A stretch of DNA of 64,000 bases from Tyto alba. Taxonomy: Eukaryota; Chordata; Aves; Strigiformes; Tytonidae. The stretch is from the NCBI RefSeq assembly GCF_018691265.1, contig NW_024881301.1, positions 15,915,252-15,979,251 of the forward strand, in the 5' to 3' direction. Below, in pieces: positions 53,338-63,986 of the stretch (positions within the stretch are counted from its first letter, which is position 1; the number at the start of each line of letters is the position of its first letter). The notes beneath the pieces are model-generated. The model searched no databases. It was not told the DNA's origin and was given only the letters and a program-made list of their open reading frames with translations. Both the position numbers and the translations under genes were made by a program.

Positions 53338-56037
53338 AGGGCCTACCTTTGTTTGCAACAGTGACAACAGTTAAAAAATAGATTCCGTAGCATTTTAATT
53401 GTACACATTGTTAATCTACTAGCCTGTGCAGGTTGTTTCCAAAACTCTCTCTCATACTTGAACTTTAAAAATAAGTGAGTAATCTTTTGTCATGATGTCT
53501 TATGCCAGTTAATAATCTTGTCACACCCAGGAAGTTAAAAAAAAATAATTAAATCTTTTAGAAGACCCAAACTTACAAACAATAATAATCTTCATCATCA
53601 TCATCATCCAGAATGGATATAGGTTGGTGTATATGAGCTAGACAAATATTTGATACATAAGGAAATTGAATTAGTAGTCCAAGGTATTGAACAGTTCCTT
53701 AACCTCATATTATCATTGGTTTCTGAAAACTGAGAATCTATTATTGTAATTATCTATATTTGCTTTATTCTATTTACTAATTATGCTTTGGAATGCATGA
53801 TCCCTGTTTGAAAACGGTGGAACTAAGAGGCATGTGTTTTCATAATGTTTTGCTTTTCCTGCACCTGAATGGTTGAAATCTGTCACTGGCAGCACTCAAA
53901 TACATTGTCATTGCACCTACTAATGAGAGCAAGGTTGTACAGCCTCAAGTTACTTTATTATTTATTTTCCAAGTTTTAATACCAATATGCTTAATGGAAA
54001 CAATGTGTAGTTTTCACAGAGACAGATTCTACCATATAAAAAGAGATGAGATACATAGGATTTCAAACCAAACCTGCCTTTTAAACCTACATACCTTGGC
54101 ATATATGAGGATTCTGTATAAAATATTGCTTATTTCCACCTTGACATTCAGCCACCATCACTGCAGTGTGTGAAATCAGACCTAATGAATTCTGAAAAGA
54201 GTGTGTCAGGATAGCCACAGGCCTACCTATGCTGCAGGGTTATACAGACATATTACAGCATAGGCTGAAATTAGTTTAAATAGTTTCAGCCTAATGGCAA
54301 AGGAAAAGAAGGCCTAGATTTTTTAAATCCTTCAGAAAATGAAAAAATACCTGAACATATAGCTTCACCTGCTCTGACTAAACTACAATCCAGTGCACAA
54401 ATTAAAGCTAGCATGTGGTTGTTTTTGCTACAACTCAGTACTGTAGAGCTATCCTTAAGCTTGCCACATTATTGATATGAGAATTACTGAGCCAGTAGAT
54501 GACTCAAATTATAGGTGTAAATGCTGTTTATGTAAAGCACAGGGGATTGCTTTACTGCAGCTTGGCCCTTTTTCACCTTTCAAAGTAAATTACAAACTTG
54601 CTCTCTAAGTGCCAAAATGGCTTCAACTTTTGTGTAACTCCAGTTTGTGTTTTAACCTTGTCTGAGCAGTTTCTTTAAGACCATCGTAAACGAAGCACTA
54701 GGGATAAATGCTGTAAGAGTGAGCTTGAAGCAAAATTCTTCCCCTATCAGCATTTCTTAGAGATAATTTATATCAGACTGATTTCCAAAGGTTGAATCTG
54801 GGATTGCATGTATTTATCTGGTTATTTCTTAAGATGCATGTGATAAAATTGCGTGACTCCTCAGTTCTTTTTGATGACAAATCTTGTGTTTCTTCTCTAT
54901 CAAATTAATTGAAGCCTCCTATACTAAAGCACTTTTATGTCTGCTGGTATCCCAAAGGCAGGCTTGTCAATCACACAATCACTCTGCTGCTGTTCTGCAG
55001 TTGACCTGATTCGGCACTGAAAAGGAACAAGTGCTTCTGTGCAATCAAACTGGAAATGATGGATACCAAAGAGACCTTCATACACTCACTTAGTAGCAGA
55101 CAGTGGTAGTAAGGCAGGCAAGATAGAGCAAGAGAGAATACACTGGGGGAAACAGTTGCTGTGAGAGTGATTTTTTTTTTTTTTTATAAATCTGTGCAGA
55201 AAGAAACAAGTGCAAGTGTACGAATAGGGTAATGTCTGTGCATATATACTGTGTATATCAAACATTCATGACCACAGTTGTGACTGTAAGAATGTTAGCT
55301 GATTTTGGAACAGACTCAAAATACATATTTGTTTGGGAAACTGTCAATGACAGATCTGACAAACCTGATAATACCAAGATCCACAAGGGTATGGTTCAAT
55401 GGTGTTTTAATTTAAATTTAATTTTAAATAATTCAAAACTTGACAATGAAACACATCAGACTCCAATGGCTATACATATAATTTCCAACTGAGAAATTCA
55501 AATAATTTAAAATTATGTGGTATTTTTTTCTAATGGGGAAGACATAGCTTATAACACTATTAATTTGTCACCCTCATGACTTATCACTGCAATATTTAAC
55601 ACTAAGATCAGAAAGGTACTTCCTATTTCAGGAAGCTGATAAGCTGATAAGCTGATCTCTCAAACATTTAAAACATTTTCTTGGGTAATATAATTTTAAA
55701 AATAAGTGTTCCATATAGTAATGAGACGTTAAAGACTGCTACGTACAGTTCACTATGAGGAAATAATATGTGATTATTTTCTCAGAAGATTTATAAGTAC
55801 TTCCGTATTGGACCAGTAAGATTACATATTAGTTTGACAATGCTTATGCAGCTTTACAAGTCCTTGGTCTTGGTCTGAAATTGACTATGGCGGTCTCACT
55901 TATTTGGCTGTTAGTGATAGATCAAAGACGAGCTCTTTCACAGACATAAATGATGTTTACACCCAGCCCAGCTTTAGGTGTTCACCTTTAGTTTACAATC
56001 ACCCCAAGCTTCCTGTATAATTAGCGTAAGGGGAAAA
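53338..56037. other. AT-rich non-coding DNA, no gene seen
   Basis: I see no gene. It holds a short CAT repeat near 53592, a pair of overlapping hairpins (54226-54292) and a tandem AAGCTGAT repeat near 55632-55658. GC content rises somewhat around 54.5-55.0 kb without a coding pattern. Confidence 0.5.
54226..54292. repeat. Two overlapping hairpins, perfect 9-bp stems
   Basis: CCTATGCTG (54226-54234) pairs with CAGCATAGG (54256-54264). AGGCTGAAA (54262-54270) pairs with TTTCAGCCT (54284-54292). The two stems share three bases, so they compete or stack. Function unknown. Confidence 0.7.
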
Positions 56038-56253
56038 TTTCATTTTGTGGGTAAGATAAGGAAACACTTTTTCATTGTGAGGATGGCTGAGCACTGAAAC
56101 AGATTGCCCAGGGCCAGTGAGGAATCTTCATCCTCAGAGATATTAAAAAAGCTGTCTGGGAAGTCAGCTCCATGTGTCCCTGCCCAAGTAGGGGGGTAGG
56201 ACTGGGTGCTCTCCAGTGCTCCCTTCCAACCTCAACCATTCTGTGATTCTATG
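56038..56253 (+). mobile_element. CR1 LINE, 3' end fragment
   Basis: About 215 bp with CR1 3' UTR features: CATTGTGAGGATGGCTGAGC, CAGATTGCCCAGGG, GTAGGACTGGGTGCTCTCC and the end ATTCTGTGATTCTATGAA. The 5' end is truncated. Confidence 0.9.
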
Positions 56254-58708
56254 AACTCAGAAAACCTACTTTGTTCCTTGGAACTCAGAGGAAACCCAGG
56301 GCAGCGTACTCTCCTTAGTAAGCATCAGTCACTCAAGAAAGGTGTTTCCCTTTCCCTGGCTCCCCTCTCCCCTACACCCAAATGCTAAGCGTCTTTAATA
56401 GTTCTTCTGAAATTAAATAAAATGTAGCCTACAATGAAGTATTTCTCTTACAAGACAATAAATAAGGTATATAGAGTTTCAGAATTTTCTTCTGGAAGAA
56501 AAAAATCAGATCTCTTTTTCCCCCCTAAAATGTAATAAAAATAGGAATTCTGAAATAAATCAAGTTGTAGCCTAAGAATAATTTATGTACCATAACAAAG
56601 CCAAATTTTGATTTTACAGAAGACTGTATGGCTGGCTTTCTAGAGTCACCTTTTGTGGAATTAAATTAAAGGCTGATTGTGTATAGCATTTAGACTTTTA
56701 CAGAACAGACGGTTTATATGATTTATCAGTTAAAAGCCCATTGAAAAACAGTTGGAGACAGAAATCTGATTAGATGTATTTCAGAACCTCAATAAATATT
56801 TAGGAAGATAATTCTTACTGAAATTAATGGAAATTAGATCCCTTAAAACCACTGAGAATGTAAGCCATGGATGTTTGTATACATTGAAAAAAAATGAAGA
56901 TATTACATGACTGGTTATGTAATCTGATTCCAGAGTTAAATTTATTCCCCTTTCTAAGTAAAAAGAAACACTTTCAAGGTTTTTCTGAAAAAGGCATGAA
57001 GTCTAGAAAACTGTCCTCAGACATTTTAATTACTTATTGTCCCACCATCTTTACTTAAATTTGAAGTGTGTTTCACCTTTTGAAATAAGGTAATTGAGAT
57101 GGGTTACTTATTAGCACTTCTATCTTTTTGTCCTGCTAACTATTCTCAGGAAGACAGTAGTTTGGATAAGAAATCTGAATGCACAAATTTTATAAGAACA
57201 ACTATCAGTGTAATAATAGTGATATCTTGCAACACAGAATTCTTTAAGGATTGGAAAAGATACACCTTGAATGGATTATGGTCTTTCTGAAGCTAGCAAA
57301 AGTGATCTGTAAAGAAACCTAACAAAACATTAAGAGCAGCTTTGTACAATAAGAAAAAAAATACACAGCTTAATGCTATGTAAAGAGATCTTCATCTTAA
57401 TGAATCAGAAATCTTTCTACTTGTACGTGTATAATAAATGACCAAATTGCTGTCTAGCACTTACGAATGCAGGACACATTTTATTTAAATGTATACTCCC
57501 ATAAGATGACTGTTTCCTATATACGATGCATATGCAATATCCAGTGATCAGAATTGACAGAAATGGTGCCTGCACCTGGAACAGCCCTCAGCATAAACCA
57601 AACTTCAGCTTCCCAAGCAGTGGATGACGTGTCTCACATCTGGGTCTATGTGTGTATTTCTTTTGAAGGACAAAACACCAAGCATGCAATATACTGAAGA
57701 AAGACAAAATTTTGCTTGGTGGTGCATTCTTCTACATCTAGGGAACGGAAATAACACTCTTCAAATTATGTCTTTGAAGAGGAAAGACCAGAATGATTTG
57801 TGACTCAGGAGGTGAGCTTTTGTTTAAAGATCTGTAAGGAACTGTCAATAAAGATTTCATGAAGTGATAGAACTGGCAAAATGCTAGAGAGGATCTGTTC
57901 AAATTTTACAAATTCTACAGCTCTGCTTTTGTAAGTGCTATGAAGAGACAGAAACACAAGACATATATTTGTTTACTGATATCCATGAAGGTAAATTAGA
58001 AGGATCTAATCAGAACATGATCTTTAATGGATTACCTCATTGTCAGGATTTACGTAAATATATGTACAGTGTACATAGGCAAAAATTTTTTTTTTTCTGA
58101 AATTTTTAGAAATTAACTCTGAAATTATTGTTCTGAAGTTATTAGTTTTAGATCATTGATGTTCTCTGATAATATCAATCCTGTGTTCTAAGTGATTATA
58201 TATTCCAATAAAACCTTATCTTTTTTTTGTGAATTGGTTCCTTTTCTTTGACTCTGATGAATTTCCCCAACTTTTGCTTCCATTTATTACTGTCACCTTC
58301 TGTATTCCCTTTGTTTATTCCTCTGTATTTTGCTGTACTGTGGAACTCTTTGGCCTATTACACATAAGAAACCAAAGATGACGACTAACTTAATTTTCCA
58401 ACAAACATTGCACTTGTAATTTTTCTTTAAACATATTGTTCAAATGTTTTTCTCTTTTAGAGAGGCCATTGTCTTCAAGGCAGAAGCAGTCATGTCTTCC
58501 AAATCTAAAGAGGAAAGAGGAGGCAGCTTTTTCTACTCAGTTACCTTCAATATTTGGATCTGAAAATCATAACTTTCCCTAAAATGAGAGAGAAATAACA
58601 GGTCCATTAAATACCTACTCCTAGGGAAAAAAAAAAAAAAAATCGTATTAATGATCTCAAGATTAATTAATTGTTCGTTATTATTCTGTCTCCTTTGCTA
58701 CAGAGAGA
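56254..58708. other. AT-rich non-coding DNA, no gene seen
   Basis: No gene or classified repeat recognised. An A run lies at 58627-58642. Confidence 0.55.
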
Positions 58709-58713
58709 CTCAC

Positions 58714-59212
58714 TGTCCTGGTTCAGGCTGGAATAGAGTTCATGTTCGTTTTGGTAGCTGGAGGAGTGCGGATGCACAGAAGCTCTCCAGCTCCACGTGC
58801 CCTTGCCTATGTGTGGGAGCTGGGGGAGCACAGCTGGAGTGCTGGGCCCGGATTGGCTGATATTTGTCATGTGACATTATGCTCACTACATAAAGGAAGG
58901 AGTGAGCTAGGAGGTGCACTCTTGCTTCTGGGAGTGTTGCTGTGGTGCCTTTGTGTTTGGGATCCCTAGCCAGGAGCAGGTGGGTGTCGGTCGGTTGGTC
59001 GGTCGGTCGGTCGGTCGGTCGGTCGGTGGTGAGCAACTGTATTGTACATTACCTGTTTATACTGTCATCATATTATTCTATTACTGTCATTAAACTGTTT
59101 TTATCTCAACTGCAAGTCTCCCTTTACCCCTCTGATTCCCTCCCCATTCCCAAGTTTGGGGAGGGTGGGTGACTGCATGGCGATTAGCTGCTGGCAGGCT
59201 CAAGCCACGACA
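58714..59212 (+). mobile_element. Solo LTR, avian ERVL-like (plus)
   Basis: TGTCCTGGTTCAGGCTGG to CAAGCCACGACA, 499 bp, with an exact 5-bp target duplication CTCAC at 58709-58713 and 59213-59217. It is the same family as 52871-53337, in opposite orientation. It contains TCATTAAACTGTTTTTATC in the polyadenylation region and an expanded TCGG array in the middle. No internal region is attached. Confidence 0.92.
58987..59026 (+). repeat. (TCGG)n array, 10 units
   Basis: Ten TCGG units with one T-for-C change in the third. It lies inside the LTR at a position that has about two units in the relative at 52871-53337, so it expanded after or shortly before insertion. It has ten or so CpGs in a row, in otherwise CpG-poor DNA. 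Confidence 0.95.
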
Positions 59213-59514
59213 CTCACTGAGATATACAATCAGGCCTGATAAATATTTTGGTAGTATTTTAATATAAAAACAATGCACCTCTTGTGTGTTAGTCCCTGTT
59301 TTTGGTTAAACAGTTTAATTTTGACAAGTTACTACATATTTTAGTTCAAAATCACTTATTATCTGAGACAAGTAAAATGAAGATGAAAGGGAGGGGAAAA
59401 AAAAATGTGGCTTTGCTTTACAGCAATAACCAGTCCTCCTCACACATTCAAACCAGGAGAGCTGTGAAATACGTATTCAATAATTTGATGAGGAAAAAAT
59501 GATAGCTAAGCCCT

Positions 59515-59690
59515 CTTGACCTTTTATGCAGCCCATTAACACAGTCTGCTAACACCTGCTTTGTAATTAATGTGCTAATCAAGGCAGCAGGATTCACCAG
59601 TTACCATGTTTCCATGCAGGTTTTCAGCTTTGTTGCCATGTTGCTATCTCAATTAGTCTGTAGCACTCTTAATGTAGCCTCCTCCTGTAG
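59515..59690. promoter_or_regulatory. Candidate conserved noncoding element
   Basis: This stretch has balanced composition without simple repeats, and several homeobox-type cores: TAATTA at 59564-59569 plus nearby GCTAATC, CAATTAG and CTTAATG. It is not coding and shows no transposon features. The call rests on texture only; conservation was not tested. Confidence 0.25.
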
Positions 59691-60159
59691 GAAGAAAATT
59701 GGTTTCAGATGTGAATGCTTCATAATAGAGCAATCCCTTAATATATAGTGAACTTATTATGCATTATACTGAAACTAATTTTCTGTCTTCTATAAGTGTA
59801 TGTGTGCTTAAAACTTAAATGCAGAACAAATGATACTCAGATTTGTCCCAAAATGAGATATTTGGGAATAGTTTACAATAAACAGGCAAACTGTCACAGC
59901 CATAGACTTGAAAAACCTGTTCGCTCAATATGCTGTTCACTTAGGTTCTGTCCACATACTCATATAAACAAATCATTTTATGTCATATATTTCATGTCCA
60001 CTTGCAATATTAATACCATTAGAATTACTGAAATGTCACCTGGAAAGCAGAAAAGCATTTCAAAACTGTCATGTGGATAAGGTTCCCATGGAAACCAGGT
60101 TCCTTGATATCCATGTGTTCAATATAACTGCCTATAATTTTGTTTGGATACTCATGGAG

Positions 60160-60221
60160 AAAAAAACAAACAAACAAACAACAACAACAAAAAAAAAAAA
60201 AAAAAAAAAAACAACAAAAAA
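60160..60221 (+). repeat. A-rich/(CAAA)n tract
   Basis: CAAA and CAA units followed by a long A run, about 60 bp, a simple-sequence tract. Confidence 0.9.
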
Positions 60222-61512
60222 CTGTAGCAATAACTTGGAAATAATTTACACATTTTTAAAAGATTATTAAAAAATCCATTTAATTCACTGTGTGGCTCAT
60301 GCAATAGAATAGCACTAACCTGATCAGCATTCATCACTTCTAGCCATAGCTGTCATGCTACATATGATGTATTGGCATGTTGACTTAGAAGACCAAAGGG
60401 TTTTACCAGAGTAAGCACTGTGTCTTGAGTTCTTTGCTCAGTATATAGAGGAGTTATACTGGAACAGTGAGGTTAAGCACACTTGCAACACAGACTACAG
60501 CATCACTTAATCCCCTGCTGCAAGTTCCTAAAACTGGTTACCTTAAACAGTGCTTCTGTGTCACAAAACCATGTAACTCCAGAACAAGAGACACTTGTGC
60601 TGGGAATAAAATGTAAGGCTACCCCTATCCAAAAGTGCTTACAATAAAATTGGATGTGGCAGGCATAATTAGTGAGAAATTAAAGTAACTGAGATGCAGA
60701 GATGAAACACTCTCATAAGGCTGCCTGTGATAAGAGTTAATAAAAGAAATTATCAAAGGAAATAGTTCTTGTGAACAATCACAAAGCTATTTCTTTAAAA
60801 AACAAACAAAAAAACCCCATCAACTAAATCCCAAAGCAAACCCTAAATGGTTTGCTGGTGTTTTTAGGGTTTTGTTTTGTTGTGGTTTTTTTTTTTTTGT
60901 TTGTTTTGTTTTTTCCTTCTAGTTTTGATTCTATAAAAAACAAAAGCAAAATGTCTTTCTCTCTCCTTTCTCCAAAAATTAAACACAACACCATCAGATC
61001 CAATTTGCTGATATATAACTAAGTAACTAATCAGACACAAGGTCAGGACCTTTGATTGCAATAAGTAAGTTCTGATGTCTTCTGAAACAGTAAGGGCTTG
61101 AACTTCAGCAGTTTGATGGTTTGATTTTGTCTTTCACCACATATTGTCCAGAAAATTAATCTTGTACATAATAAACAACACCAAGTCCCACTTCCTTTCT
61201 AACTTTTATCTTAAGAAATTTGATGTCTTTAAGGCTGGATTTTTTTAGCTTTGGTCTCCTTATATCCTCAAGTCATCTAAGGCTATATTAGTTGCCTATA
61301 TTTTTAGATATCTAAGTTTCTTCAACTATCTCATCCTTAGTCACCCTATATTTTTAGCACCTCACATCTGTTTACTTTGTAAATACTCCCATGAAATAAA
61401 TGGTCCTGCTATTGAAATAAGGTGCTTCTTCAACATGAATGTGTATGTCCATGTGAACTATGTAATAAATGATGAGTATTTTTTTTTCTATCTTTTCACT
61501 GAATATGAAAAT

Positions 61513-62043
61513 TGTTGGAGAATGGCTCAGAGACAAGGGTCCTGAGCCCACCGAGCAATTGTATGATGAGAGCCTGCTCTAGCTGCTGATGCTGGGCCTC
61601 ACTAGGGTTTGCCTGCAGCTGCTGATACCTGAGGAATGTCAAGGACGCTTCAGCCTTGTGTACCGTGGTGTGTCGAAAACAGGCTAAGGGGAATTAGGAA
61701 TAGTGGTCTGAGAAACCTAGTGTTATGATAACGGTGGTCTGAGAAACATTGTGTTACAGTACTGTTGTGTATCGAAAACAAGTCAAGAGGAATTAGAAAT
61801 AGTAGTATGAGAAACTTAGTGTTATGAGAAGCTTGTGCTGTAAGCTAACTGCAAGTAGGTGGACCGTGCGAATACAACCCTTAGAGCTTAAGCCAATCAG
61901 CTAGTGACTAGTAGGCATAATTAGTAGAAAGATTATAAAAGGCTGTAATGAAAATCAATAAACTGAAGCACACTTTATCACTCATACTGAGTCGGCTACG
62001 TTCTTCCTCCTTGGCCTGAGTCCTCGGCTCGCCCAGCCCGGCA
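61513..62043 (+). mobile_element. 5' LTR of ERVK provirus, variant R-U5
   Basis: TGTTGGAGAATGG to CAGCCCGGCA, 531 bp. From the start to about GTAGGCATAAT (61920) it follows the solo LTRs at 16849 and 31070 closely, including the two CGAAAAC modules 99 bp apart (61673 and 61772). After that the sequence changes. The TATA box is ATTATAAAAGG (TATAAAA at 61934) and the polyadenylation signal AATAAA is at 61957-61962. R still ends CTTTATCACTCATACTGAGTC, but U5 (GGCTACGTTCTTCCTCCTTGG onward) is unlike the solo LTRs. U3 also has an 11-bp loss next to GCCTGCAGCTGCTGATAC. Confidence 0.93.
61934..61962 (+). promoter_or_regulatory. TATA box and polyadenylation signal of proviral LTR
   Basis: TATAAAA at 61934-61940 and AATAAA at 61957-61962 lie 17 bases apart. 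The cap site would fall close to or just after AATAAA, as in short-R LTRs. Both differ in context from the solo LTRs (TATAAATA and CCAATAAA). Confidence 0.7.
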
Positions 62044-62045
62044 AT

Positions 62046-62063
62046 TGGCGCCCGAACAGGGAC
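62046..62063 (+). other. Primer binding site, tRNA-Lys
   Basis: TGGCGCCCGAACAGGGAC starts two bases after the LTR end. It is a complete 18-base match to the primer site complementary to the 3' end of tRNA-Lys3, used by many betaretroviruses and by lentiviruses. With the 6-bp target duplications of its relatives this supports class II (ERVK). Confidence 0.95.
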
Positions 62064-62064
62064 C

Positions 62065-62170
62065 CTCGAGAAAAAGGGTCAACCGGGAATAAAGGGTCTC
62101 TCGAGAAAAAGGGACTCTCGTTGAGGTGAGAATAAAGGGATCCTCTAGACGAAAGGAACCCTCGTTGAAG
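62065..62170 (+). repeat. Imperfect repeats in the proviral leader
   Basis: CTCGAGAAAAAGGG occurs at 62065-62078 and 62100-62113, with a weaker CTCTAGACGAAAGG near 62145. GAATAAAGGG occurs at 62087 and 62130. The units are about 35-45 bp apart and lie between the primer site and gag, where packaging and dimerisation signals sit in retroviruses. Confidence 0.7.
62124..62130 (+). promoter_or_regulatory. Candidate major splice donor of provirus
   Basis: AGGTGAG matches a donor (cleavage before GT at 62126), and the leader between primer site and gag is where retroviruses keep the donor for env mRNA. Inferred from sequence and position only. Confidence 0.4.
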
Positions 62171-62345
62171 GACCTGGCTGAAGGACAAGGAGCAGTGCGC
62201 CGGGGGCAGTGACCGGCGGGCAAAAAGAGCGACCAGAACATCGCGTCCTGTGGTGTGTCGTCTCCGGCCTGAACCAATTGAAGTTCACCACTGCAAGGGC
62301 TACAAGCTGAGGGCTGCAAGGATATTATAACAGGTATTAAGGTAC

Positions 62346-63096
62346 ATGGATTTTGAAGTAGCCCTAGATTTATTACAGAGCTTTTTAGAAAAACGTGGGA
62401 CAGATAGTAGTTGCATTAAACAGCTCTCTGGTCTAGTGGCAACAGGGAAAGCAAAGGGGTGTTTTAAGGACTCTGATCTGTTGTTTGATGAAGAGGACTG
62501 GAGGAGATATGGAGATATACTATGGGATATGGTAATAGATGAGGATAAACTTGCTAAGAAATTAATGAAACCTTGGAGGGAGATAATCAATAACATTAAG
62601 CGCCATAAGGTTGAGAAGAACTTGGCTGTTTGCTCCACCGCGCAAGAAGCTGCAGAGAAATTAGGCGGTGCGGGGGTACCGGGTGGAGCGGCGTGCCACC
62701 ATAAACTCTGCCCCCCCACCACCCTTCGGATGGTTCCGCCCCTGACAGCGCGTCAGCGTCTGAGTCGGAGAGAAAAACGGCGGCTCTGTCCGAATTAAAG
62801 CAACACATCGGTAAGGGACAGTGACAAAGTCCAAGAACTTGAAAGAAAATTACAGAAGTTGAGCTACAGAACAGAACTCTGCATTTACAATTACAAGAAA
62901 AGGAAGCGCTGCCGGCAGCCCCGCCACACCCACTCCCATCACCTTTATCAGAACCAGCTCCGCTTTTAGCTCAGTCCCGATGGAGGGCGGTGATTCGTAG
63001 TGCCTTGTTAGAAGGGGACTGGCATGCTGCTGGGGCGTTGGCCTGCCCAGTAGTGACAACGAATGGGGAACACCTGGGAACTCAAAATCACAAGAT
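62346..63096 (+). pseudogene. gag: gag remnant (matrix region to start of capsid), frameshifted
   Basis: The frame opens with ATG at 62346. Its first ~95 codons have the look of a betaretroviral matrix domain: an LLQSFLEKRG start, an acidic FDEEDWRRYGDILWD stretch and a basic end (IKRHKVEKN). The usual frame appears to be lost near the C run at 62711-62717. A second open segment in another frame stops at the TGA at 62822-62824. A third segment around 62900-63096 has a proline-rich stretch and then a piece (ACPVVTTNGEHLG) that sits where capsid begins. The sequence then breaks off near 63100, where most of capsid and everything up to env is missing. No working Gag can be made. Confidence 0.75.
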
Positions 63097-63099
63097 TCT

Positions 63100-63611
63100 C
63101 CTCTGGGGGGGGGTCTGGAGACTCCTTACAAACTTTAGAACTCTGAACTGTCATTTGGATGTTTCAACAACACTGGTATCAAAAACTTGTTCATGTAGTA
63201 TCAGATTCATTGTATGTTGTGGGTTCATTGCAATGTTTAGAACATAGCATGGTGAAACCTGTATTACATTCTGTATTGCATACTCTGTTGTTACAATTGC
63301 GGACACTTTTAAAACTGTAAGGATGGTTTTCTTGCTACATAAGACTGAATAAGATTGGAACATGGACTGACAGACTGGTTACGAGACTTGGGAATTTGGA
63401 AAATGGACTGATGATGGTTGCAAATCTACAAAACTTGGAAATTACTAGGTGGCTAAAAGCTTTGTTGATGCAGGGACTGGCAATGCTGATTGTCATTATG
63501 ATTGTCATGATGGTATTGGGGTCTGTGTGGAAATGCTTTATGAATGCTATGAGTCAAACGTTAAAAGGAGTCTGGATTGTCCAAAAAAGAAAAAGGGGGA
63601 AAACCTGGTAG
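63100..63611 (+). pseudogene. env: env transmembrane-subunit remnant
   Basis: The open stretch at 63396-63611 ends in a strongly hydrophobic segment (AMLIVIMIVMMVLG), then a short basic tail closing at KRKRGKTW, the layout of the anchor and cytoplasmic tail of a retroviral transmembrane subunit. Upstream, 63100-63395 is AT-rich and broken in all frames but probably derives from the ectodomain part. The surface subunit, cleavage site and fusion region are absent. The assignment rests on position before the 3' LTR and on the hydrophobic anchor. Confidence 0.6.
63583..63600 (+). other. Second polypurine-like tract
   Basis: AAAAAAGAAAAAGGGGGA at the end of the env remnant is nearly identical to the tract directly before the 3' LTR, ~385 bp upstream of it. 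It may be an extra plus-strand primer site or the trace of a duplication. Confidence 0.7.
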
Positions 63612-63966
63612 GAATTTTTTTGGAGGGGGGATCAGGGTTATGCACTGATCCTACAGGGTTTGGACAATCCAGGCTGGGTCTCTGATCAGAAAACTGCCAC
63701 GTGGTAATCCTGCCCTTGAGGTCACCTGGAAGGGCAAGAAGGAGGAAGTCAATCTAGTGCTTCCTCCCTGTTTGAATGCCTGGATGCACTAACCATAAAG
63801 TAGATTTAGTTTGTTCACGCGTACTAACGATGCAGACCTATCACAGCACTTCCGGGTGCGTGATAAGTGCCTTTATCCAGTAGATTGTAAGCTTGCATGT
63901 TTAAGTTGTGCCTTGTCATGTATTAAGAAAATCTTTGAACGAACGTTAGCGCAGGCTCTGCTCATA
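63612..63966 (+). other. Region between env and 3' LTR, function unknown
   Basis: About 355 bp lying between the two purine tracts. It is less AT-rich than the host flanks and has no long open frame. Simple retroviruses usually have only a short gap here. It might hold an RNA export element, captured DNA, or leftover LTR-like sequence; I recognise none of these. Confidence 0.5.
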
Positions 63967-63967
63967 C

Positions 63968-63985
63968 AAAAAGAAAAAGGGGGAA
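63968..63985 (+). other. Polypurine tract of provirus
   Basis: AAAAAGAAAAAGGGGGAA directly precedes T and the LTR start TGTTGG at 63987, the standard place for plus-strand priming. Confidence 0.9.
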
Positions 63986-63986
63986 T

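Larger units (their letters stand above)
59218..61506. other. AT-rich DNA with a candidate conserved element
   Basis: No gene seen. Holds the candidate noncoding element at 59515-59690, an A/AAAC tract at 60160-60221 and a TTTTG tract at 60867-60917. Confidence 0.5.

Noticed and set aside
62596..62808. Minus-strand frames opposite gag
   Set aside because: Antisense shadows of the gag remnant with no start context or motif.
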